Source: Armatimonadota bacterium
GTDB taxonomy: Bacteria > Armatimonadota > Hebobacteria > Hebobacterales > WVXJ01
Direction: 5' to 3'
DNA length: 5,305 nucleotides
NCBI GenBank assembly: GCA_011773575.1
Contig: WVXJ01000011.1
Location: 17,364-22,668 of the forward strand
The notes under the pieces are model-generated. The model was not told the origin of the DNA, searched no databases, and saw nothing but the letters and a program-made list of their open reading frames with translations. Shown one piece after another: positions 1 through 5,305 of the stretch; the first letter of the stretch is position 1; every line of letters begins with the position of its first letter. A program made the translations under genes and the position numbers.

Positions 1-1019
1 ATACAGAAGTCTTCTACATCAGCGCGGAGGAGTCCATCCACCAGGTGCAGAGCCGCGCCCGGAGGCTGGGAGAGATTCCCTCTTCTCTTCTGGTGGTGGC
101 GGAAGATGACGTCGAGACAATCGAGGAACATCTGGAAGCGGGAGCGCCGGCCCTCGCCGTGATTGATTCCATCCAGGCCGTCTGCGATGCTGAACTCGCC
201 TCCGCTCCAGGCACAATAAGCCAGGTTCGTCAATGTGCCGGAAGGCTGCTGCGCCTGGCAAAAGAGCATAACTTTCCCCTCTTCCTGGTGGGGCATGTTA
301 CAAAAGAGGGAACCGTCGCCGGCCCCCGCCTCTTGGAGCACATGGTGGACACAGTGCTCTACTTGGAGGGTGAGCGCCACCTCGGCTATCGGCTCTTGCG
401 GGGCCGCAAGAATAGGTTCGGCTCTACCGATGAAGTGGGAGTCTTCGAGATGACAGAGACAGGCCTCGTCGAGGTGTCGGATCCCTCTGGAGTTTTCTTG
501 TCCCAGCATCGACCCGGCACCTCCGGTACCGCCCTCAGCGTGATCATGGAAGGCAGCAGGCCTCTCCTCATAGAGGCACAGGGGCTCATAACGCGGGCAG
601 CGGGTCCACCCCGGCGCGCCTGCGCAGGTCCGGATTACAATCGAGTCTCCTTAATACTGGCGGTGTTGGAGAAACATGCGCGGCTTCCACTTTCCGTCAG
701 CGATGTGTTTGTCAATATTCCCGGCGGCTTGCGGGTGTCGGAGCCGGCCGCGGACTTGGCCATCGCCCTCAGCCTGATCTCCGGTTACAGAGACCGCTCC
801 CTGCCTGCCGGCACATGCTGCATAGGCGAAGTGGGGCTGACAGGGGAGATAAGGTCTGTGAGCCGGCTGGAGAGGAGGCTGGCTGAGGCAGCCCGATTGG
901 GCCTGCAAAAAGTGGTTGTCCCCGCAACCCCCGCTTTAGGAGATTTTCCAGCAGGAATGGAACCAATAACGGTGGAAAACCTTAAACAAGCAGTGGCAAA
1001 AACGCTGAAATCTAAGTAA
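1..1019 (+). CDS. radA: DNA repair protein RadA (Sms), 5'-truncated by the window edge
   Basis: RadA is a RecA-like hexameric ATPase that promotes branch migration of recombination intermediates during repair and transformation. The reading frame is open from base 3, and 338 residues are visible; the usual length is about 450, so the N-terminal C4 zinc finger and the Walker A loop lie upstream. The visible part opens with YISAEES, equivalent to the family YVSGEES. It continues with a Walker B strand ending in VIDS (aspartate at visible residue 55), a VGHVTKEG segment (about 96-103) and the RadA signature KNRFG (136-140). From about residue 179 to 330 there is a Lon-protease-like domain with DYNR, VFVNIPGG, SEPAADLA and GEVGLTGEIR, all typical of RadA. 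An in-frame GTG at base 45 is not the start, because conserved RadA sequence precedes it. It is followed after 96 bp by the yacL-like gene, a known neighbour of radA. The identification is secure; the N-terminus is unseen. Confidence 0.97.
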   Translation, partial: TEVFYISAEESIHQVQSRARRLGEIPSSLLVVAEDDVETIEEHLEAGAPALAVIDSIQAVCDAELASAPGTISQVRQCAGRLLRLAKEHNFPLFLVGHVTKEGTVAGPRLLEHMVDTVLYLEGERHLGYRLLRGRKNRFGSTDEVGVFEMTETGLVEVSDPSGVFLSQHRPGTSGTALSVIMEGSRPLLIEAQGLITRAAGPPRRACAGPDYNRVSLILAVLEKHARLPLSVSDVFVNIPGGLRVSEPAADLAIALSLISGYRDRSLPAGTCCIGEVGLTGEIRSVSRLERRLAEAARLGLQKVVVPATPALGDFPAGMEPITVENLKQAVAKTLKSK

Positions 1020-1044
1020 GCCGAAGCAAAGCAGCGGAGAGCGG

Positions 1045-1074
1045 TTGTCCTGGTGGGTGGTTTTCTGCTAGTAT
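1045..1074 (+). promoter_or_regulatory. Possible sigma-70-type promoter with extended -10, upstream of the yacL-like gene
   Basis: TTGTCC at 1045-1050 matches four of six bases of the TTGACA -35 consensus. TAGTAT at 1069-1074 matches four of six of TATAAT. The spacer is 18 bp, and a TGC triplet directly before the -10 (1066-1068) makes an extended -10. It lies 41 bp before the ATG at 1116, so a transcript would have a leader of roughly 30-35 nt. Matches of this quality occur by chance, so this is tentative. If real, it would let the yacL-like gene and ispDF be transcribed independently of radA. Confidence 0.35.
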
Positions 1075-1115
1075 GTCGTTCTCCCTAAATGCAAAACTGA
1101 AAGCAGGTAACCAAA

Positions 1116-2315
1116 ATGGCCTTTCGCATCGTGGGACTCGTTCTTTTTGCCATAGGCTTCAGCTTGGCCTGTGCGGTGTTGGGCTATGCTGCTTCCATAT
1201 GGTACCTGGGGCTCGATTTCTGGGTGATTCCACCCGCCGTTACCGCGGAATTTACCGATACTTTCGTCGTTTCCATCACGGTCGCCTTCATCGCTCTCGG
1301 GCTGCTGGTCGGAATCGCCATGGCCAGCGTCATTTATCGCCAGTTTTCCACCCTGGCCGCCAACCTGGTGGAAATTCCCTCCACGGACAAGTTGGCCGTT
1401 CTGCTGGGTTTTGTGGTCGGTTTGATGGTGGCCATCCTCTTGAGCCCCCTCTTCGAACTCCTGCCCAGGGATTTGCCCATGATACGGCCCGCTCTGGTGG
1501 GGCTCGTCTACCTTCTCTGCGTCTACGGCGGTATCACTGTTGCCATGGGCATGAAGAGCGAACTCGCTTTTCTTCTTACCAGACCTCCGAGCACAGAGGG
1601 TGGCGACAGCGGGGATGATGAACAGAAGCTCACCCCCAAACTCTTCGACACGAATGTCATTATCGACGGCCGCATCGCTGACATCTGCCGGGCGGGATTC
1701 GTAGAAGGTCCGCTCTACATCCCGGACTTCGTCCTGGAAGAACTCCATCTCATTGCAGACTCCTCCGACAACTTGCGGCGCGCTCGCGGCCGGCGGGGAC
1801 TGGACATACTTGCCCAACTCCAGAAGGAACAGAAGAAAGTCCGGGTATATGACCACTACAAATCTCCCATGCCCCGCGGTGAGGCGGTGGATGCAAAGCT
1901 CGTAAGACTGGCGAAGGAATTGGAGGCCTCCATCGTCACCAATGATTTCAACCTCAACAAAGTGGCGTCCCTGCAGGGAATCACCGTTCTGAATGTGAAT
2001 GAACTTGCCAGCGCCCTCAGACCCATCGTCTTGCCCGGAGAAGACCTCACCGTCACCGTTGTCCGGGAAGGCAAAGAACTCAACCAAGGCGTCGCCTATC
2101 TGGATGACGGCACCATGGTGGTGGTCGAGGCGGGTAAAACCCACATCAACGAAACCCTTAATGTGGTTGTCTCCAGTGTGCTCCAGACAGTCGCCGGAAA
2201 GATGATCTTCGCCAATATCAAATCCAGAGAAAACCAGTCCGGCCCGCGCCAGCAGCCGGAAGACGCTCGCAACCGCATGAATCGGGGCCCGAATTCCTCT
2301 TCGTCGCGGCACTGA
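1116..2315 (+). CDS. YacL-like membrane-anchored PIN/TRAM-domain protein
   Basis: This 399-residue protein has the architecture of Bacillus YacL: four membrane segments, then a PIN nuclease-like domain, then a TRAM domain. Hydrophobic segments lie at about 5-28, 48-75, 93-113 and 124-146. The PIN domain (about 175-300) begins LFDTNVIIDGRI and keeps the expected acidic residues: D178, E208/E209 in LEEL, D259 in AVDAKL and D277 in TNDFNLNK. PIN domains are usually Mg/Mn-dependent RNases, and TRAM is a small RNA-binding beta-barrel, here about 303-367 (LPGEDLTVTVVREG to MIFAN). An RNA-processing role at the membrane is therefore plausible, but the substrate of this family is not known to me. The last 30 residues are a polar, Q/N/R/S-rich tail. 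The ATG is preceded by AGCAGG (1102-1107) at fair spacing, and an in-frame TGA at 1098-1100 excludes an earlier start. It sits between radA and ispDF as in Gram-positive genomes, but without disA. Confidence 0.93.
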   Translation: MAFRIVGLVLFAIGFSLACAVLGYAASIWYLGLDFWVIPPAVTAEFTDTFVVSITVAFIALGLLVGIAMASVIYRQFSTLAANLVEIPSTDKLAVLLGFVVGLMVAILLSPLFELLPRDLPMIRPALVGLVYLLCVYGGITVAMGMKSELAFLLTRPPSTEGGDSGDDEQKLTPKLFDTNVIIDGRIADICRAGFVEGPLYIPDFVLEELHLIADSSDNLRRARGRRGLDILAQLQKEQKKVRVYDHYKSPMPRGEAVDAKLVRLAKELEASIVTNDFNLNKVASLQGITVLNVNELASALRPIVLPGEDLTVTVVREGKELNQGVAYLDDGTMVVVEAGKTHINETLNVVVSSVLQTVAGKMIFANIKSRENQSGPRQQPEDARNRMNRGPNSSSSRH

Positions 2316-2319
2316 TACT

Positions 2320-2367
2320 AACGGACACACGGCCATTTCCGTTCACAGGCCAGAAGAACCTGAACGG
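2320..2367 (+). promoter_or_regulatory. Two mutually exclusive stem-loops just upstream of ispDF
   Basis: AACGGA (2320-2325) can pair perfectly with TCCGTT (2338-2343) across a 12-nt loop. The same CCGTT can instead pair downstream: CCGTTCA (2339-2345) with TGAACGG (2361-2367), 7 bp with a 15-nt loop. A variant of the second hairpin pairs CCGTT with AACGG plus CAGG (2346-2349) with CCTG (2359-2362), with a 2-nt bulge and a 9-nt loop. The downstream stem ends 5 nt before the ATG at 2373, so it would lie in the ribosome-loading region. There is no U-run, so this is not an intrinsic terminator. The pairing is directly visible; a regulatory role is inference only. Confidence 0.35.
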
Positions 2368-2372
2368 TTGCA

Positions 2373-3572
2373 ATGAACCATCCTTTACGCACTTGTGCCC
2401 TGCTCGCCGCGGCCGGAGCCGGCCGGCGCATCGCCGCGCAAACCGGTGAATCACCCTCCCCGAAAGCCTTCCTCCAACTGGCCGGCAAACCGCTCTTCAT
2501 GCACTCCGTGGAGGTCCTTCGCACATGCAAGGAAATCAGCGACATCCTCGTGATAGTCGCTCCCTCCATGGTTGAGCAGGCTCGCCAGATCCTGGCGGAA
2601 AATCCCTCGAAAAAGAATGAAGTCGTAGTAACCGGAGGAGAAACCCGGCAGGAATCGGTTTATCAGGGCCTGCTCAAGGTCCCTTCGGGGACGGATTATG
2701 TGCTCATCCATGATGCCGCACGGCCTTTTCTCACTGAGGCACTTGTGGCAGACTGCCTGAAATCTGCGCAGGCGCACGGAGCCGCCATCTGCGCCCTTCC
2801 CGCGTCAGATACCATCAAATCGAGCCCTGACGGCGAAACTGTCGAGTCCACATTGGACCGCAGCCGGCTGTGGAACATCCAAACCCCCCAGGCCTTCTCA
2901 CACAACCTCATCCTGGAGGCCCACGAAAATGCCCGCCGCCGGGGGGTGGAAGCCTCGGATGATGCCGCATTAGTAGAGGGGCTGGGCCGGGAGGTGCGCC
3001 TTGTCACAGGCTCCGCGGAGAATATCAAGATCACCCGCAAGGAAGACCTAGCCATCGCGGAGCAGATAGCCTCCCACAAGATGACCATACGACCTTCCAG
3101 CATCCGACCCGGCCTCGGCTTCGATGTTCACGCCTTTGCCGAAGACAGAAAACTCATACTGGCGGGAAAAGAATTTCCCGGCCCCGGCCTGATGGGCCAC
3201 TCTGATGCCGATGTCATCACCCACGCGGTCATGGACGCTCTCCTCGGCGCGGCGGGACTGGGTGACATCGGGACCCATTTCCCTGATACTGACCCCCAAT
3301 ATGCCGGTGCCTCCAGCATCGGCCTGCTCGAAAAAGTCAAAGAGATGATTTCCGCGGCCAACCTTTGCCTCCTATGGCTCGACATCGTCGTCGCTGCCGA
3401 AGAACCCAAGATTGCCCCTCACTCACAACAAATGCGGGAAAACCTTGCCCGCGCCCTCGAAGTTGACCCCGCCTGTATCAGCCTGAAAGGCAAAACCACC
3501 GAAGGCATCGGCTTCATCGGCCGCAAAGAAGGAATCGCCTGCTGGGCTATCTGTCTGTTGGCGGAAGGCTAA
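2373..3572 (+). CDS. ispDF: Bifunctional IspD/IspF: MEP cytidylyltransferase fused to MEcPP synthase
   Basis: This 399-residue cytosolic enzyme covers two non-consecutive steps of the MEP isoprenoid pathway. IspD couples CTP and 2-C-methylerythritol 4-phosphate to CDP-ME; IspF cyclises CDP-ME 2-phosphate to MEcPP with release of CMP. The IspD part (about 7-232) shows AAAGAGRR (R19) and PKAF (K31), then GGETRQESVYQGL, HDAARPF, SDTIK, LDRSRLW (R163), QTPQAF and NIKITRKEDL (K219), so the expected catalytic arginines and lysines are present. The glycine-rich loop before PK is about five residues longer than in E. coli. The IspF part (about 245-399) shows GFDVHAF (metal ligands D251, H253), GHSDADV (H276), GDIGTHFPDTD, PKIAPH, KTTEGIGF and GRKEGIAC. 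Neither domain is truncated, and the linker of about 12 residues contains M237. The in-frame TGA at 2361-2363 fixes ATG 2373 as the first possible start. No clear Shine-Dalgarno precedes it; the region is occupied by stem-loops. It is probably co-transcribed with the yacL-like gene 57 bp upstream. Confidence 0.97.
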   Translation: MNHPLRTCALLAAAGAGRRIAAQTGESPSPKAFLQLAGKPLFMHSVEVLRTCKEISDILVIVAPSMVEQARQILAENPSKKNEVVVTGGETRQESVYQGLLKVPSGTDYVLIHDAARPFLTEALVADCLKSAQAHGAAICALPASDTIKSSPDGETVESTLDRSRLWNIQTPQAFSHNLILEAHENARRRGVEASDDAALVEGLGREVRLVTGSAENIKITRKEDLAIAEQIASHKMTIRPSSIRPGLGFDVHAFAEDRKLILAGKEFPGPGLMGHSDADVITHAVMDALLGAAGLGDIGTHFPDTDPQYAGASSIGLLEKVKEMISAANLCLLWLDIVVAAEEPKIAPHSQQMRENLARALEVDPACISLKGKTTEGIGFIGRKEGIACWAICLLAEG

Positions 3573-3573
3573 T

Positions 3574-3592
3574 CCTGAGCGAAGTCGAAGGG
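3574..3592 (+). repeat. Short intergenic repeat, left copy (CCTGAGCGAAG type)
   Basis: CCTGAGCGAAGTCGAAGGG begins one base after the ispDF stop codon. Its reverse complement recurs at 4074-4092 with 17 of 19 positions identical, so the two copies form an inverted pair around the small membrane-protein gene. From memory, motifs of this kind are scattered in high copy through intergenic DNA of several environmental bacterial lineages. No transposase or obvious target-site duplication is visible. The function is unknown. Confidence 0.6.
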
Positions 3593-3614
3593 AACGCGGA
3601 TAAAAGCAGAAGAA

Positions 3615-3679
3615 CTTGTAGGGGCAACTGCCACTTGCCCGATCCGGGTCCTTGTAGGGCGGGTGCGCCTGCGCCCGCC
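3615..3679 (+). repeat. Two tandem CTTGTAGGG-headed hairpin repeats
   Basis: CTTGTAGGG occurs at 3615-3623 and again at 3651-3659, exactly 36 bp apart. Each copy is followed by its own inverted repeat. In the first, GGGCAA (3622-3627) pairs with TTGCCC (3635-3640) around a 7-nt loop. In the second, 3658-3666 pairs with 3671-3679 (GGCGGGTGC with GCGCCCGCC, one G-T wobble) around a 4-nt loop, giving a very GC-rich 9-bp stem. The stems differ in sequence although the head is the same, which suggests diverged members of a repeat family with compensating changes. No T-run follows either stem, so neither is a classic intrinsic terminator, although the second could still slow polymerase after ispDF. 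The rest of the 3573-3803 gap, from about 3682 to 3790, shows no gene and no convincing promoter. Confidence 0.6.
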
Positions 3680-3790
3680 GGCCTTTGCCCGCAGTTCAAA
3701 GTCGCTGGTTCCTTCAGCAGGTCAACAACCGCCAAGCACTGAACTACTTACATACTTGTCAAACCAGGCGTAGGCACCAGACCGTCATCC

Positions 3791-3796
3791 AGGAGG
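3791..3796 (+). promoter_or_regulatory. Strong Shine-Dalgarno fixing the small membrane-protein start
   Basis: AGGAGG lies 7 nt before the ATG at 3804 and matches the anti-Shine-Dalgarno consensus in full. An in-frame TGA at 3798-3800 rules out any earlier start. This is the best evidence that the short reading frame downstream is translated. Confidence 0.8.
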
Positions 3797-3803
3797 TTGA
3801 GCT

Positions 3804-4064
3804 ATGTCACTTAGATTCCTCTCGTACTTCGGTGCCGGATTCCTGGGCGCGATAGTCGGCGGCTTGGCGCCCTGGTTTCTTGTGGCCGTCGCAGGATCAC
3901 AGTCTCTTTCCGCCCTGCCCATACGAATACTCATCGGGTTAATACCTGCCATGGAAGACTTCGGATGGGATAACCTGACCATCAACTGGATTGCCTGGAT
4001 CCTCATCGGCGCCCTGGGCGGGATTCTCTGTTGTTATCTTATACTCCGTCTTCGCCGTCCGTAA
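3804..4064 (+). CDS. Small two-helix membrane protein of unknown function
   Basis: This is an 86-residue hydrophobic protein that I do not recognise. The first membrane helix spans about residues 6-31 and carries a small-residue pattern (GAGFLGAIVGG) suited to close helix packing. A second helix spans about 59-81 and also contains a Gly cluster (IGALGGIL), followed by two cysteines (C76, C77) and a basic end, RLRRP. The central part (about 37-58) is semi-hydrophobic and contains EDFGWDN. Two helices with a basic C-terminus suggest both termini in the cytoplasm, but the N-terminus has only one arginine (R4), so topology is uncertain. A full Shine-Dalgarno and a clean hydrophobicity profile argue that it is real. 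It could have its own transcript or belong with the lipoprotein gene 83 bp downstream. It could be a small subunit, a holin-like protein or a lineage-specific membrane protein; nothing visible chooses among these. Confidence 0.75.
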   Translation: MSLRFLSYFGAGFLGAIVGGLAPWFLVAVAGSQSLSALPIRILIGLIPAMEDFGWDNLTINWIAWILIGALGGILCCYLILRLRRP

Positions 4065-4066
4065 CT

Positions 4067-4108
4067 CAGGAGCCCATTCGGCTTCGCTCAGGGTAGACAG
4101 TGCTCCTG
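4067..4108 (+). repeat. Inverted right copy of the CCTGAGCGAAG repeat inside a hairpin
   Basis: Bases 4074-4092 (CCATTCGGCTTCGCTCAGG) are the reverse complement of the repeat after ispDF, with two differences in 19. This copy is enclosed by a perfect 7-bp inverted repeat, CAGGAGC (4067-4073) and GCTCCTG (4102-4108), with a 28-nt loop. CTCAGG also occurs twice in direct orientation (4065-4070 and 4087-4092). The element starts 2 nt after the stop of the small membrane-protein gene and ends 39 nt before the lipoprotein start. There is no T-run, so termination is not indicated. The left copy lacks the enclosing CAGGAGC/GCTCCTG arms. Confidence 0.55.
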
Positions 4109-4133
4109 CTATCTGCCTCACGCCGGTGTCGGG

Positions 4134-4139
4134 AAGGAG
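4134..4139 (+). promoter_or_regulatory. Shine-Dalgarno deciding the lipoprotein start
   Basis: AAGGAG lies 8 nt before the ATG at 4148. The frame stays open upstream to a GTG at 4100, but that start would put 16 residues with several charges before the signal peptide, has no comparable ribosome site, and falls inside the hairpin repeat. The ATG at 4148 is therefore preferred. Confidence 0.8.
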
Positions 4140-4147
4140 ATAAAGCA

Positions 4148-5305
4148 ATGAAGCGATTAGCAGTACTTTTTCTCACAACCTGCGTCGTCCTGGCTGGCGG
4201 GTGTGGTCGGCGAGCGGACTTGCCGCCTGATCTTCGGCCCATCGTGGTCACCGGGATTTATGGACTAGGATTCGAGGTGAGGGGCCATGAATTCTGGATG
4301 GTAGAACCGTACAGTGGGCTGTGGCTGGTGGATCCATATTCCGGGCGCCTATCTCGATTAGTCGAGACGCCCGGAGTCCTGGATATATGGGGCCCAAGAT
4401 GGTCTCCCAAAGGAGAAAGGATTTCCTTTCTGAAAGACCAGAAACTCTGCGTATTGGATATGGCCACCAAGGAGACGAAGATCATTGGAGACCGGGCCTC
4501 CCACAACGCTTGGTATGACAATGATCACATATTATGGGTTCAGACGTCTGAAGAGAGAGACCCAGATGGTTACTTCTCGTCGCGGTATCGGCTCATGCTG
4601 ACAGATATGGCTGGAAACTCAAAGGTATTGCTTACCTCCAATGACAGGATTTCCCATTTTGCCTCTGATGCCGAGTCCGGTACCATTGTATATGGCACAA
4701 CACATACAACATACGAGACCCCTTCAGGAGATCCAGAGCACAGGTCAAGCATATTCATTTTCTCTATCGAAGACGGCGCCGAGCCTGAGCCGTCTGAACT
4801 CAAACTTGCGTCTCCTCCTGTTTACGCTTCTTCATGGGATTTCTTGCTTGGCAAGGGCGCAAAGTATCTCCTATACAGTGTTATTGCGCGTGAAGGTGAA
4901 CCGCCTTGGCGCTATGAGGCGAGAAGAGCCCGGTTGGCCGGCACTAGAGTACTAAGTTCCAGTGAGATCAAAATCCCTTCCGACTCCAGGCCAGCATGGC
5001 AAACACCAGACGCCAAGGAGATGTTATTCGTCACAGAAGATTCAGATGACTATACAGTAGATGAGCATCGTCTCTTTCTGATGACATCGGGCAAGAGAGT
5101 ATACCTCACCCAGCCCCTACCCTATGGAATGAACGGCTGGGGCACGGATTGGTCGCGGGACGGAAGCCTGTTCGCATACTTCGGGGTGCGGGGGAACGTT
5201 GACTGTCCTATACCTTCAACGACCATCCATATTGTAGACAAATCCGGAAAACGGACAAAAGAACTCACTCTCCGCCAACTGGCCGTGTATGGCATTGCGT
5301 GGTGA
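4148..5305 (+). CDS. Predicted lipoprotein with TolB/PD40-like beta-propeller repeats
   Basis: This 385-residue protein starts with a lipoprotein-type signal peptide: MKR, a hydrophobic stretch (4-16), then LAGGC with the lipidated cysteine at 19. It would be exported and anchored outside the cytoplasmic membrane. The rest resembles a WD40/PD40 beta-propeller as in TolB and related sensor or scaffold proteins. The repeated pattern is an aromatic W followed by S.DG or SPKG, then a strand, then a turn with D..SG or DMAT. Examples are RWSPKGERISFL with LCVLDMAT (84-107), the SGTIVYGT region with a later IFIFSIEDG (177-210), RPAWQTPDAKEMLFV (281-295) with LFLMTSGK (309-316), and DWSRDGSLFAYF (334-345) with IHIVDKSGK (360-368). 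Five to seven blades fit the length. No catalytic motif is visible; a binding or scaffolding role is inferred. The TGA is the last codon of the window, so the gene is complete. Its base composition is more AT-rich than the upstream genes, consistent with an accessory gene. Confidence 0.8.
   Translation: MKRLAVLFLTTCVVLAGGCGRRADLPPDLRPIVVTGIYGLGFEVRGHEFWMVEPYSGLWLVDPYSGRLSRLVETPGVLDIWGPRWSPKGERISFLKDQKLCVLDMATKETKIIGDRASHNAWYDNDHILWVQTSEERDPDGYFSSRYRLMLTDMAGNSKVLLTSNDRISHFASDAESGTIVYGTTHTTYETPSGDPEHRSSIFIFSIEDGAEPEPSELKLASPPVYASSWDFLLGKGAKYLLYSVIAREGEPPWRYEARRARLAGTRVLSSSEIKIPSDSRPAWQTPDAKEMLFVTEDSDDYTVDEHRLFLMTSGKRVYLTQPLPYGMNGWGTDWSRDGSLFAYFGVRGNVDCPIPSTTIHIVDKSGKRTKELTLRQLAVYGIAW

Noticed and set aside
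45..47. GTG at 45 as the start of radA
   Set aside because: Conserved RadA sequence (YISAEES) is in frame upstream of it; the gene simply runs off the window edge.
1073..1618. A 181-codon + strand frame overlapping the start of the yacL-like gene
   Set aside because: It overlaps the membrane segments in another frame. The product is rich in R, G and H, as expected of an out-of-frame translation, and no family motif is visible.
1068..2336. A 422-codon open frame on the - strand across the yacL-like gene
   Set aside because: It is antisense to a gene with clear PIN and TRAM motifs. Its translation is rich in H, G, D and Q with no recognisable domain, and long antisense openings are common opposite GC-rich coding sequence.
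2696..3103. A 135-codon - strand frame inside ispDF
   Set aside because: It is fully antisense to conserved IspD coding sequence, with no recognisable motif and no ribosome site noticed.
3622..3679. Intrinsic terminator after ispDF
   Set aside because: The stems are strong but no T-run follows either of them, so they are described as repeats instead.
4100..4147. GTG at 4100 as the start of the lipoprotein gene
   Set aside because: It would add a charged 16-residue leader before a textbook signal peptide and lies within a hairpin repeat. The ATG at 4148 has AAGGAG at 8 nt.
3573..4147. IS element or CRISPR array
   Set aside because: There is no transposase coding sequence, no regularly spaced repeat-spacer units and no target-site duplication.

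Overview
The window (5305 bp) looks like bacterial chromosome. It holds four complete protein genes and one partial gene, all on the + strand. The first ~3.6 kb is a compact housekeeping cluster: the 3' three-quarters of radA (DNA recombination/repair ATPase), a membrane-anchored PIN/TRAM-domain protein of the YacL type, and a fused ispDF encoding two steps of the MEP isoprenoid pathway. From memory, radA-(disA)-yacL-ispD-ispF is a gene order known from Bacillus and other Gram-positive or Chloroflexota-like genomes. Here disA is absent and ispD/ispF are fused. No base of the window fixes the taxon. The moderate-to-high GC, the gene order and the short GTAGGGG/CCTGAGCGAAG-type intergenic repeats would fit a Chloroflexota-like or other deep-branching environmental lineage, but this is a low-confidence inference.

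Layout: 1-1019 radA without its N-terminus; 1020-1115 a gap with a possible extended -10 promoter; 1116-2315 yacL-like gene; 2316-2372 a short gap in which one CCGTT segment can pair with either of two AACGG segments, just before the SD-poor ispDF start; 2373-3572 ispDF; 3573-3803 a repeat-rich gap; 3804-4064 a small two-helix membrane protein of unknown function behind a near-perfect Shine-Dalgarno; 4065-4147 a gap holding an inverted copy of the repeat that follows ispDF; 4148-5305 a lipoprotein with a TolB/PD40-like beta-propeller, ending exactly at the window edge.

The first three genes probably form one transcriptional block, possibly with an extra promoter before the yacL-like gene. The repeat-rich segment after ispDF marks the end of the conserved block. 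The last two genes look accessory: they resemble no conserved operon I recognise, and the lipoprotein gene is visibly more AT-rich (one counted 60-base line is 48% GC, against 77% in a counted line of ispDF). I see no tRNA or rRNA gene, CRISPR array, transposase or clear rho-independent terminator. The most unusual material is intergenic: the competing stem-loops before ispDF and the two repeat families around the small membrane-protein gene.
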